Positions 42,220 through 50,950 of a stretch of DNA of 64,000 bases are shown one piece after another. The notes under the pieces were generated by a model. It had not been told where the DNA came from, did no database searches, and worked only from the letters and a program-made list of their open reading frames with translations. How positions within the stretch are numbered: the first letter of the stretch is position 1; every line of letters starts with the position of its first letter. The position numbers and the translations under genes are program-made. This stretch comes from Calothrix sp. FI2-JRJ7 (GTDB lineage: Bacteria; Cyanobacteriota; Cyanobacteriia; Cyanobacteriales; Nostocaceae): NCBI GenBank assembly GCA_019359675.1, contig JAHHGX010000085.1:1-64000 (forward strand), written 5' to 3'.

Positions 42220-42781
42220 ATGGAAAGCACTGAAGTGCTTACAACGAGGGTCACTACAATTTATACGTGAAACTTGCCATTACCTATGAGGGGTGTCATA
42301 ATGTAGGGGTGAAGCCCTCGAAGACAGGCGAAATAAGTAATTGGCGATGCATAGCGCCTTAATTTATAAATGATACCGTGATTTACACTGAACTTCAACG
42401 GTGGTTAAGTAAGAATTTCAGTGTTATCACGTATTCACTTTAGTCTTATTACTGTTCATAATATCAACCATAGCAATTCGGTGAAAACCGAGGCTAGAAT
42501 TCCTCCCTGACAAGTCGAAAAGCCTATCTGAATATGGGTAAAAGTTAAGTTAGAGAGAAAAACCCGGTGGGTAAAGCTCAGGAAATTAAAGGTAAAAAAA
42601 TTAGTAAATTTCCTTACCTGTATTTTTTTGGCTATCTCGCATAAAATTTTTCTTGACCTTATCTTTTGCCCTTTATTTAAAGTCGTCAGTACTTACATTA
42701 CCCTCCAAAAAGTAAGGTTTAAGCAATCTTGTGTGCGGTGGTCGCACTGAAACCAAATTAATTTATAAAAGGATTGACAAT
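42220..42781. other. Intergenic region with possible group II intron remnant
   Basis: About 42470-42600 contains structured, G/A-rich sequence: AATTCGGTGAAAACCGAGGC (a hairpin CGGT-GAAA-ACCG), GACAAGTCGAAAAGCC and GAAAAACCCGGTGGGTAAAG. This resembles, from memory only, domain I of cyanobacterial group II introns. Near 42731 GTGCGGTGGTCGCAC forms another hairpin. No intron-encoded reverse transcriptase is present. A cobalamin riboswitch was considered, but the B12 box is missing. Confidence 0.3.
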
Positions 42782-45076
42782 ATGCAAAATAATGACTTTA
42801 ACGCTTCGGGCAATGGAAGCGTCAATGGTAATGGCAATGGTAACGGTAATGGTAAGTCTAAACAGGCGCCTCCATCATCCAACTCTAGTAATATGCCGTC
42901 TTTAGGTATGGGTGAGTCGCGCGGAACTGGGGTGATGAGTAGCACGCAGATGAATGCTGACTCTTACAGTGCTATGCAAAAGGTTCTTGTAGAGTTACGA
43001 GTATCTAGAACACAAGGTATAGTCGGTGCATCAGAAAATGTTGGCGCCAGTATTGACAGTTTTCGACTCGATACCGCATATGAGCCAGTTCCAGTTGCTC
43101 CCGGAAGCAACATTGTTGCAAGTATTATGGCTGCTAACGAAGAGACTTATATCATTCGTGGTGAAGTCGAAGAACGTAGAATTGCTGAACTCGAAGCTCA
43201 ACCAAGTGTTGTTAAAGTCTACAAAGATACACCTATTGCTCCATTCAATCAATCGGTTTTGGAAAAGACTACCTACGATTTAGTCAAACCGATGGATGGT
43301 AAAGGTAACTGTCCTGTTGGCACTTGTGACTGTTCACCGACTACAGCAAAAGGCACAATTGCAGATGTAGCAAAATATTTTGGTGTTGACCAAATTTGGG
43401 CTGCTGGATTTAGAGGTCAAGGTATTGTAGTTGGTGTCGTTGATGGTGGTATTACTGCGGAAGGGCGTCCTGTTGACCCATTTGAAGGTATTCGTCGCAT
43501 TCCAAATGTAATTGGCGGTCCTGCACAAGATTGGGGAACGAAAGCGCGTTCTTGGGGTGAACACGGTAACATGTGTGCTACAGATATTCTCGGTATGGCA
43601 CCTGAAGCAAAGTTATATGATTGTCGCATTGCTGGTGGTGATTCTATATCTAACGCACTATCTGTATTTCAATGGGCAATTAACCAACATCGTATTGATG
43701 GTACACCACATATTCTTTCCAATAGCTGGGGTGTGTATCAGAAAAGCTGGGATGAATTTTACGCGACCAACGCAGACCATCCGTTCACTCGTAAGGTTGT
43801 AGAAGCAATCAACGAAGGCATTATTATGCTGTTTGCAGCAGGGAACTGTGGTGGCACTTGTCCAGCAGACCGTTGCGGTAGTGATATTGGTTCTGGTAAA
43901 AGTATTTGGGGCGCCAATGGACATCCTTTAGTAATGACAGTTGGTGCTGTTAATAAAGACGAACAATTTGTAGGTTACAGTAGCCAAGGGCCAGCAACAC
44001 TCGACCCCAACAAACCAGATTTCTGTTCAGTTACACATTTCCGAGGTTATTTTGGCAGCGATAACGGTACTTCAGCGGCTTGTCCAATTGCTGCTGGTGT
44101 GGCAGCATTATTCACACAAGCAAAACCAGGAATCACCCAAGAGGAAATGAAAGACCTCTTTAAGCAGACCGCAAAGAATATTGGTGAACCTGGTTTCGAC
44201 CAAAATACTGGTGCAGGTATTCTTCAACCCAAAGTTGCTTTTGATAAATTAAATCCCCAATTACCTCGTTGGAGTGAGTGGGAAAGTTTGGGTGGAAATG
44301 CCTTCTCTGCACCTGCTGCTGTATCTTTAGGTGAAAAACGTCTTAATATTTTTGCTATCGGTGGTGATAGTGCCGTCTACGAAAAAACATGGGATGGTAC
44401 GACTTGGAGTGAGTGGGAAAGTCTAAGTGGGTTTAGCTTGTCGGCGCCTGCTTCAATATCACCAGCACCTAACCGCATCGATACATTTACTATCGGTAAA
44501 GAACGCCAAATACAGCGTTTATCTTGTAGTGATACAAGTTGGGGCGCCTGCGAATGGGAAAATTTAGGTGGTTTCTGTAAGCAAGGTGTCGCTGTCTCAG
44601 GTTGGGGTACACGTCAAGATGTATTTACTGTAGGTGCAGATAACGCTGTTTACCAAATGACTTGGGATGGTAGCACTTGGAGTAACTGGACTAGTTTGGG
44701 CGGACTTGCACTATCGGCGCCTACAGCAGTATCTTGGGGTGAAAATAGAATTGACTTATTTGTACGCAGTGGCGACCATGCTATTTACCATAAATATTGG
44801 AATGGTCAAGTATGGAGTGATTGGGTATCTTTAGGTGGTTTATGGTTATATGCTCCAGCCGTCACTTCATGGGGCGCCAACCGTTTAGATATATTCGCAG
44901 TTGGTACAGATAATGCAGTCTACCGTAAATACTCAGATGGCGTAACTTGGAGTTCCTGGGAAAATATCGGTGGTACAGCTATCTCGGCACCTGCTGCAAC
45001 TTCACAAGGCAGCAATAAACTTGATGTGTTTATTGTTGGTGGCAATAACGCTGTTTACAAAAAATCACTCTCCTAA
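42782..45076 (+). CDS. S8 subtilase with PLL-like lectin propeller
   Basis: This 764-aa protein starts at the ATG after AAAGGATTG. It has a Gly/Asn-rich leader (NGNGNGNGNGK), a propeptide-like segment (about 60-160), then a subtilisin domain (about 190-490) with Asp221 (GVVDGGI), His261 (GEHGNMCA), oxyanion Asn355 (AAGNCGG) and Ser431 (DNGTSAACP). Six repeats of about 45 residues follow, each like W-S-x-W-x-x-L-G-G then APAA-S-G-N-R-DIF-GxDxAVYxKxWDG. These are DUF346/PLL-type lectin blades of the fucose-binding propeller. No clear signal peptide. It probably cuts proteins at a glycan-bearing surface. Confidence 0.85.
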   Translation: MQNNDFNASGNGSVNGNGNGNGNGKSKQAPPSSNSSNMPSLGMGESRGTGVMSSTQMNADSYSAMQKVLVELRVSRTQGIVGASENVGASIDSFRLDTAYEPVPVAPGSNIVASIMAANEETYIIRGEVEERRIAELEAQPSVVKVYKDTPIAPFNQSVLEKTTYDLVKPMDGKGNCPVGTCDCSPTTAKGTIADVAKYFGVDQIWAAGFRGQGIVVGVVDGGITAEGRPVDPFEGIRRIPNVIGGPAQDWGTKARSWGEHGNMCATDILGMAPEAKLYDCRIAGGDSISNALSVFQWAINQHRIDGTPHILSNSWGVYQKSWDEFYATNADHPFTRKVVEAINEGIIMLFAAGNCGGTCPADRCGSDIGSGKSIWGANGHPLVMTVGAVNKDEQFVGYSSQGPATLDPNKPDFCSVTHFRGYFGSDNGTSAACPIAAGVAALFTQAKPGITQEEMKDLFKQTAKNIGEPGFDQNTGAGILQPKVAFDKLNPQLPRWSEWESLGGNAFSAPAAVSLGEKRLNIFAIGGDSAVYEKTWDGTTWSEWESLSGFSLSAPASISPAPNRIDTFTIGKERQIQRLSCSDTSWGACEWENLGGFCKQGVAVSGWGTRQDVFTVGADNAVYQMTWDGSTWSNWTSLGGLALSAPTAVSWGENRIDLFVRSGDHAIYHKYWNGQVWSDWVSLGGLWLYAPAVTSWGANRLDIFAVGTDNAVYRKYSDGVTWSSWENIGGTAISAPAATSQGSNKLDVFIVGGNNAVYKKSLS

Positions 45077-45143
45077 AGAAACCGGCTTTCTATGCAAAAT
45101 CATCGTTTTTATTACAATATCTCAGCTAAGAAACCCGGTTTCT
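45077..45143. repeat. AGAAACC/GGTTTCT element, copy C
   Basis: AGAAACCGGCTTTCT (45077-45091) to AGAAACCCGGTTTCT (45129-45143), enclosing ATCGTTTTTATTACAATATC. It begins at the stop codon of the protease gene and may act as its terminator. Confidence 0.82.
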
Positions 45144-45210
45144 AGGATAAGTTTATACGCGATGGATTACGCGACATATTAAAAATGTCGCGCTTTTTTA
45201 TTGCTTTTAG

Positions 45211-45322
45211 GACTTACGCAAAGAAACCAGGTTTCTACGCATTCATTGTCGCAGACAAATCGTCATTTTTATTACATGCTATCAACGAAGAAACCTGGTT
45301 TCTAGGTTTTCGTGCGTAAGTC
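45211..45322. repeat. AGAAACC/GGTTTCT element, copy B, with outer arms
   Basis: GGACTTACGC (45211-45220) and GCGTAAGTCC (45313-45322) flank AGAAACCAGGTTTCT and AGAAACCTGGTTTCT, giving nested inverted repeats of 112 bp. The right end lies inside the glycosyltransferase gene (stop at 45282) and encodes its last residues. The core matches copy A at 29707 in the opposite orientation. Confidence 0.85.
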
Positions 45323-46400
45323 CTGGCTTTAAAAAGTTAATGACGTTTTGAGCAATCACTTCATTACCATCTTTAGCTATTACTTCAGATTGACTCGGTT
45401 GCTGAAATTCTTGGTTAAGAAAATTCCAGTCTCCTTCAAAAAATTCTTGTGGTGAAAGAATTTTGTGCTGGCTGTAGTTTGTAATACCTTCGAGTAAGTA
45501 CGCAGCTTCAGCAAAGTTATCGCGCGTAATTGTTATTATGGGGATGTTAAGTTTGCTTGCTTCGGCAAATGTTCCGTAACCAGGTTTAGAAATAACTTGA
45601 CCGCAAACTGGCATAATATCTACTGGACGATATTTACGGTCTGTAATTTTGATTATATTTGGTAATTCTGGCGCCGGAGCATCGAAGGTGATAAATTGCC
45701 AGTCGGGAAATTTATTGAGGTTATGGTAAGGAATTTCTTGTAAACCTAAACCACCAAATGTAAGTAACGCAGTTTTTTCTTTGGGAGCATTAATGTTCCA
45801 TTTTTGACTAATTTCTTCAGCTTTGTAATGGGGAGAACCACCAGTTAAACCTACATCGGTAATGTTAGAAAACATTGACATTGGTTCGTGGAAAGGAAGA
45901 CGAAAAGTGCGCTGGCATTTGCTATAACATTCACCTATCCAGTCAGCAATGGCAATAAATTCTCCACCCCAGTCACGATATATAAAATCCCAACCAAAGT
46001 TTGTCATCATCCAACAAGGTATATTGGCTGCACTTGCAATTGGCGCCGCAAGAAAGGGAACATCTGCCAAAATTAAATTAACGCGGTTTTGGCGAATAAA
46101 GTTGACTTCAGAGGCAATTATTGAATTTTGCTTTTTCTTAATTTCTAGTAACTTAGACAATGTTGCATCCTTGTCCATTGTTAAACTATCAGCTTGCACC
46201 ACACCTAAATCGTATGCACGCGGACGATGTATAAATTCTCCCTGTATATAACATTCTAATAACCATCGCGGCGCCGTAGTCACCAAAATCAGCAAAACAT
46301 CAGGAAACATTTTTTGAATAGTAGCAGCAACAGCAGCAGTACGTGTTGCATGACCAAAACCATGATTAGTGATAGCAATATATATAGTAGGACGTTCCAT
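45282..46400 (-). CDS. Glycosyltransferase, GT-B (MurG-like) type
   Basis: This 372-aa protein resembles glycosyltransferases with a GT-B fold: TIYIAITNHGFGHATRTAAV at the N-terminus (the GHGxxxR acceptor loop), FGGLGLQEIPY in the middle, and the donor-side QVISKPGYGTFAEASKLNIP. Cyanobacterial relatives are annotated as glycosyltransferases without known substrate. The last ~13 residues (about GLTHENLETRFLR) are encoded by an inserted dispersed repeat, so the native C-terminus was probably slightly different. It is followed on the same strand by no partner gene. Confidence 0.7.
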   Translation of the reverse strand: MERPTIYIAITNHGFGHATRTAAVAATIQKMFPDVLLILVTTAPRWLLECYIQGEFIHRPRAYDLGVVQADSLTMDKDATLSKLLEIKKKQNSIIASEVNFIRQNRVNLILADVPFLAAPIASAANIPCWMMTNFGWDFIYRDWGGEFIAIADWIGECYSKCQRTFRLPFHEPMSMFSNITDVGLTGGSPHYKAEEISQKWNINAPKEKTALLTFGGLGLQEIPYHNLNKFPDWQFITFDAPAPELPNIIKITDRKYRPVDIMPVCGQVISKPGYGTFAEASKLNIPIITITRDNFAEAAYLLEGITNYSQHKILSPQEFFEGDWNFLNQEFQQPSQSEVIAKDGNEVIAQNVINFLKPGLTHENLETRFLR

Positions 46401-46501
46401 AATAATACCGTGTGAAATACCGTAAAATACCGTAGGGGCAGATTAACCAAGACTTATAACCTATCACAACAACCTCGTAAACCTGCCCCGACCCACGCAA
46501 A

Positions 46502-47656
46502 TCACACACAAAATTCCTGAACCACCGCAACCAAATCATCAATTTCCGATTCCAGAGTAAAATAATGTACACAAGCACGCACACAATCAGGATTTGCAAT
46601 AGTCCGAGTTAAAATATTGTGTTCTGCCTCCAAATAATTAACCAACTTCTGGTGTCGCGCATCATTTAATTGAAACGAAACCAACCCACTTTGCGGTGGA
46701 ACACTTAACAAACACTTCACCCCAGAAACACTCTGTAACTTACACCACAAATACTCGCTATTTTTCAATATTTGCTCATAACGTTCCTGAATACTTCCCC
46801 ACTGCTCATGAATTACCATTGCCTCCCTCAACCCTGCAAGTAGCGGTATATCAGAAGTTGCCACCTCATAACTTCGTCCATCTGGTTGCCAGTCTTGCGG
46901 TTGTCCCTGTGTATCTGTTATTACACTACGCCATCCCACAAATGTTGGTAACAAATTTTCTCTAACTTCTTTCCGCACGTACAATCCACCTAACCCAGCG
47001 GCGCCACACATCCATTTATGTCCAGTAAAAGCATAAAAATCTACGGGCAACTGATTCAAATCTAGAGGCATTGAACCAAACGACTGCGCTGCATCCACTA
47101 ACAACAACGTTTTATTAGCTCGGCATAATTGAGATATTTTATCAACAGCCAAAACCTCACCCGTATTCCACAATATATGACTAATCGCTAGCAAACGAGT
47201 ATTCGGGCGAAGGTGTTGGGCAATTATATCTATAGGATTATCTGCTGCGAGAATTGGACAAGTTGTAATTTCTACTTGAAAACGGTGCCTAATAGCTTGG
47301 GCAATTGCAATCACAGCATGATGCTCACAATCTGTAAGTAACAAATGATCCCCTGGTTGCCAATTTATACCCCACATCGCAATATTACAACCTACGGTAA
47401 CATTTTCTGTAAGGGTGATTGTTTCAGATGTAACATGTAAATGCGATGCGATGCTATCGCGTGCTGTCACTATTTGTTGATTCATCCAGGAATACACCGC
47501 ATTACTAAATGGGCCTAGCTGCTGCGTTTGAACTTGTGCTGCAACAACTGCGTCAATAGCAACTTGTGGCATTGGGCCTTGTCCGCCATAGTTAAAGTAA
47601 GTCTTATTTGCCAATGCTGGAAACAAAGCGCGATGCTGATGTAGTTTATCTGTCAT
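46502..47656 (-). CDS. Class V PLP-dependent aminotransferase family protein
   Basis: This 384-aa enzyme belongs to the cysteine desulfurase/isopenicillin N epimerase-like group. The fold-type I motifs are TLTENVTVGCNIAMWGINW, the aspartate-bearing LLVDAAQSFGSMPLDL, and the PLP lysine K214 in FYAFTGHKWMCGAAGLGG. Unlike IscS/SufS, the active-site Cys loop near residue 330 is not obvious. It could be a selenocysteine-lyase-like or amino-acid epimerase/desulfurase enzyme of special metabolism. It is divergent from the RecB-like nuclease gene, 51 bp apart. Confidence 0.82.
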   Translation of the reverse strand: MTDKLHQHRALFPALANKTYFNYGGQGPMPQVAIDAVVAAQVQTQQLGPFSNAVYSWMNQQIVTARDSIASHLHVTSETITLTENVTVGCNIAMWGINWQPGDHLLLTDCEHHAVIAIAQAIRHRFQVEITTCPILAADNPIDIIAQHLRPNTRLLAISHILWNTGEVLAVDKISQLCRANKTLLLVDAAQSFGSMPLDLNQLPVDFYAFTGHKWMCGAAGLGGLYVRKEVRENLLPTFVGWRSVITDTQGQPQDWQPDGRSYEVATSDIPLLAGLREAMVIHEQWGSIQERYEQILKNSEYLWCKLQSVSGVKCLLSVPPQSGLVSFQLNDARHQKLVNYLEAEHNILTRTIANPDCVRACVHYFTLESEIDDLVAVVQEFCV

Positions 47657-47707
47657 ATTACGTATGTTTTACTCCTATTCGTACCAAATTATTGTTAGCC
47701 TAGAGGA

Positions 47708-49417
47708 ATGTTAATTAACGCTGAACTTCTGCTGCAATTCCAACGCTGTAGGCGCCGACCGTTTTTAGACATCTACGGCGACTATACATTGCGCTCTGAA
47801 CCGACCGATTTACTGGTTAAACTTCAACAAGATAAAATTAACCACCAAAAAAGTATTTTACGACGCACTGAGTACACTCGACCGAACTATCGACCGCGTG
47901 ATTGGCGTGCGGGTGCGGTGGAAACTTTGGAATTGATGCAGCAAGGTGTTGATTGTATCTACCAAGGGGTTTTATTGGCAGATTATGCTGATATTGAATG
48001 GCGTACCCAAGTCTCTAATAGCTTAGAACAAAATATTTTGAGTACTGAGTTAGCTGCTGTCGGCGCCGTTGCTGAAGACGACGAAAGTGATGATAATGTT
48101 TCTACGCTTCCTTTCTCGCTTGAAGATTCTTTTACTAATTACACGGCGCCGCCATTATTTTCTCCTTATGTTCCAAGTCGTGAGTATACACTAGTAAGTT
48201 GCCCTGATTTATTAATTAAACAACCAGGAAAATCACGGTTTGGGGATTTTCAGTACATTCCAACCACTATTGAACTTGGTAAGCGTCCTAAACAAGAGTA
48301 TCAAGTTATTGCTGCTTACCATGCCGAAATACTTAGAATAACGCAACTCGTCGAACCTACAACTGCTGGGTTGATACTGCGCTCCAAAGAAACGAGTTAC
48401 CACGTTGATTTAAAAAGATGGTCTGTGCAAATGCAGCGAATTTTGTCGCAATGCATAGAGTCACTCGAAGCAGAAATCGCACCCGATATATTTATCTCAC
48501 GGCAAAAATGCACTTTTTGTCATTGGCATACTGATTGTTATAATGTTGCGCGTGCTTCACGTCATCTTTCGCTAATGCCTGGAGTTACTCCAGTTCGTTA
48601 TGCTCAACTTCAAGCTCTGAATATTAATACTCCCGAAGCTCTGGCTAATACAAATCCCCTTGATTTAGAAAATTTACCTGGATTTGATAGTTATATTGCC
48701 CCAAAGCTGGTAGTACAAGCTAAATCGATTACCGAGAATCGCGCTTTGCTACTTCAATCGTCAACACGCAAAGTGGAAGAAAATATCGGTTTAACCCAAG
48801 CGTATACATATACAAGTATTTCTTCGTTGCGTCAAAGTCAAATAGCCGTTAAAGATATTCGTCTAGAGTATCCTGTAGAACTTTACTTTGATATAGAAGC
48901 ACAACCAGATTTGAATCTTAATTACTTACTGGGAGTGTTGGTTGTTGATAAAATAGCAAAGACTGAACGGTTTTATTCGTTTTTGGCAGAGAAACCTGAA
49001 GACGAAGAGTTAGTATGGCAGCAGTTTGTGGATTTAGTAAATCAGTACCCAGAGGCGCCGATTTACCATTTTTGCGTGTATGAGTTTGATACCGTCAAAC
49101 GACTCGCAAAACTATATCACACTCCCAACGATGTTGTGTTGCCAATACTCAGTCGTTTTGTTGATGTGTATGAAGAACTTATTAAAAATGTGGCTCTACC
49201 CATAGAAAGCTACGCACTCAAAGTTATTGCTAAGTGGTTAAAATTTGAATGGCGTGATAGTGATGCTAGTGGGGCTAAGTGTATTTACTGGTATGACCAA
49301 TGGTTAAAAACAGGAAATCATGCGATGCTTTCAATCATTCAGCGTTATAACGAAGATGATTGCCATGCTACACGCTGTGTAAAAGACTGGTTATTTAAAT
49401 TCTTTGCCGAAGCTTAA
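47708..49417 (+). CDS. TM0106-family RecB-like nuclease with RNase H-like domain
   Basis: This 569-aa protein joins a PD-(D/E)XK nuclease to a DEDDy exonuclease-like domain. The first has VSCPDLLI, TTIELGKRPKQEYQ and VIAAYHAEI, then a cysteine cluster FISRQKCTFCHWHTDC that may bind an Fe-S cluster, and a helix-hairpin-helix region (NINTPEALANTNPLDLENLP). The second has ELYFDIEAQPDLN and YNEDDCHATRC, giving the D-x-E and Y/D-D positions. This architecture is typical of TM0106-type proteins of bacteria and archaea, probably working in DNA repair or processing. Confidence 0.9.
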   Translation: MLINAELLLQFQRCRRRPFLDIYGDYTLRSEPTDLLVKLQQDKINHQKSILRRTEYTRPNYRPRDWRAGAVETLELMQQGVDCIYQGVLLADYADIEWRTQVSNSLEQNILSTELAAVGAVAEDDESDDNVSTLPFSLEDSFTNYTAPPLFSPYVPSREYTLVSCPDLLIKQPGKSRFGDFQYIPTTIELGKRPKQEYQVIAAYHAEILRITQLVEPTTAGLILRSKETSYHVDLKRWSVQMQRILSQCIESLEAEIAPDIFISRQKCTFCHWHTDCYNVARASRHLSLMPGVTPVRYAQLQALNINTPEALANTNPLDLENLPGFDSYIAPKLVVQAKSITENRALLLQSSTRKVEENIGLTQAYTYTSISSLRQSQIAVKDIRLEYPVELYFDIEAQPDLNLNYLLGVLVVDKIAKTERFYSFLAEKPEDEELVWQQFVDLVNQYPEAPIYHFCVYEFDTVKRLAKLYHTPNDVVLPILSRFVDVYEELIKNVALPIESYALKVIAKWLKFEWRDSDASGAKCIYWYDQWLKTGNHAMLSIIQRYNEDDCHATRCVKDWLFKFFAEA

Positions 49418-49466
49418 ATTTATCAACTCGAATTAATTATGATATTGTGTTGGTGATTTTGACGAG

Positions 49467-50660
49467 ATGGCTAGAATTATGCAGCTAATCAGAAAAAACA
49501 AAGCCTTACAACTAACTGTTTTCTTTTGTATACCTATTCTAATTATTAGTTTATTTTTTTTAAATCTACCTTCATCTGCGGTTGAAATTACTGGTATCGA
49601 GTTTATTGGGCAAGCTGTTATCCCGACAGGTACGATTTTTCAAAATACACCTATTGGAGGACTGTCTGGCATTACTTACGACGATACCAAGCAGCTTTAT
49701 TATGCAATTTCAGACGACCGCAGCGAAAAAGCTCCTGCACGGTTTTATACTTTTAGAATCGATTTGAGTCAGGGTCTACTCAAAGATGGAAAGGTGGCGC
49801 CTGTTGGAGTTACTTTATTAGTAGATAAAAATAATCAGAATTTTGCCAGCAGCACTATCGACTCTGAGGGAATCGCTTTAACTAATCGAGGTACTGTATT
49901 TATATCTTCCGAAGGTGATGCGGCAAAGTTCATCAACCCGTTTATCAAAGAGTTTTTGCTTGCTTCGGGTAAAGAAGTTAGTAGTTTACCTATCCCAGAT
50001 AAGTTTTTACCTTCACGTGATGGTAAAAAAGGTATTCGCAATAACTTAGTGTTTGAAAGCCTGACGATTACACCCGATAATAAGTATTTATTCTCTGCTA
50101 CGGAAAATGCACTTATTCAAGATGGTTCCGAAGCTAAACCAGGTCTTAGCACATCTAGCCGCATTTTGCAATATAATCTTTCTACTAACCAGTTAGAAAA
50201 AGAGTATTTATATAGAACCGAAGCGGTAAAGCCATTGATTAATATAACTGGTAAATACGCTCAAGGTTTACCAGACTTACACGCGATTGATAATCAAGGA
50301 CATTTTATCAGTATCGAGCGGGCTTTCACTGGTTTAGGGTTTGCAATTTCACTATTTCAAGTTTCCCTTGAAGGCGCCACTGATATCCACAACGTTGACA
50401 GTCTTTTACAGGTAGACACAAAAGCTATCATACCTGTTCAGAAAAAACTACTGTTAGATTTACGTAAACTTGACGTTTCCCTCGACAATATAGAAGGTTT
50501 AACGCTCGGTCGTGTTCTACCTAATGGACAACCTACCCTAATTGTTGTAAGTGATAACAATTTTCAGAAAATCCAGCGTACACAATGGATCGCTTTCAAG
50601 CTCAAAACCGAATCTTCATCACGATTACAACGACTACTACGTCGCTTGTTTCCGTACTGA
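49467..50660 (+). CDS. Esterase-like activity of phytase family protein
   Basis: This 397-aa exported protein has an N-terminal membrane or signal segment (ALQLTVFFCIPILIISLFFL), then a beta-propeller of the phytase-like esterase family. Recognisable are PIGGLSGITYDDTKQLYYAI, SDDRSEKAPARFYTFRIDL, SSTIDSEGIAL, VFISSEGD, SLTITPDNKYLFSATEN and NIEGLTLGRVLP. Its actual substrate is unknown; related cyanobacterial proteins are common. The product is likely periplasmic or secreted. A terminator lies 40 bp downstream. Confidence 0.88.
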   Translation: MARIMQLIRKNKALQLTVFFCIPILIISLFFLNLPSSAVEITGIEFIGQAVIPTGTIFQNTPIGGLSGITYDDTKQLYYAISDDRSEKAPARFYTFRIDLSQGLLKDGKVAPVGVTLLVDKNNQNFASSTIDSEGIALTNRGTVFISSEGDAAKFINPFIKEFLLASGKEVSSLPIPDKFLPSRDGKKGIRNNLVFESLTITPDNKYLFSATENALIQDGSEAKPGLSTSSRILQYNLSTNQLEKEYLYRTEAVKPLINITGKYAQGLPDLHAIDNQGHFISIERAFTGLGFAISLFQVSLEGATDIHNVDSLLQVDTKAIIPVQKKLLLDLRKLDVSLDNIEGLTLGRVLPNGQPTLIVVSDNNFQKIQRTQWIAFKLKTESSSRLQRLLRRLFPY

Positions 50661-50699
50661 CAGTAAAAACTACATAAGTATATGTACTGAACTAATCAT

Positions 50700-50722
50700 A
50701 ACCGCTTATTGAGCGGTTTTTA
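50700..50722 (+). terminator. Rho-independent terminator
   Basis: AACCGCT (50700-50706), loop TATTG, AGCGGTT (50712-50718), then TTTATG. The stem has 7 bp with a following T-run. It lies 40 bp after the phytase-like esterase gene. Confidence 0.82.
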
Positions 50723-50950
50723 TGTTTCAGTGGATTTTCTCATATGGATAGCTTGAAGTATGTGTTAAACCTTAGTGTAGATAGTTTTACACAGGCTATT
50801 TATTGACTTTATATATATTTTCTTTTTACTTGAACTAATTTTTATGGACTCTATTCAATTCTTTTATAATAGTGATTTTTATCATCGCTATACTTAAAAA
50901 GTAAGTAACTGTAAGGGCAATTAAAATTATGGGATGAAAGCTTAATATTT

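Noticed and set aside
42470-42600. Cobalamin riboswitch
   Set aside because: GGTGAAAACCG looks superficially similar, but the B12 box GCCACTG and the expected spacing are missing.
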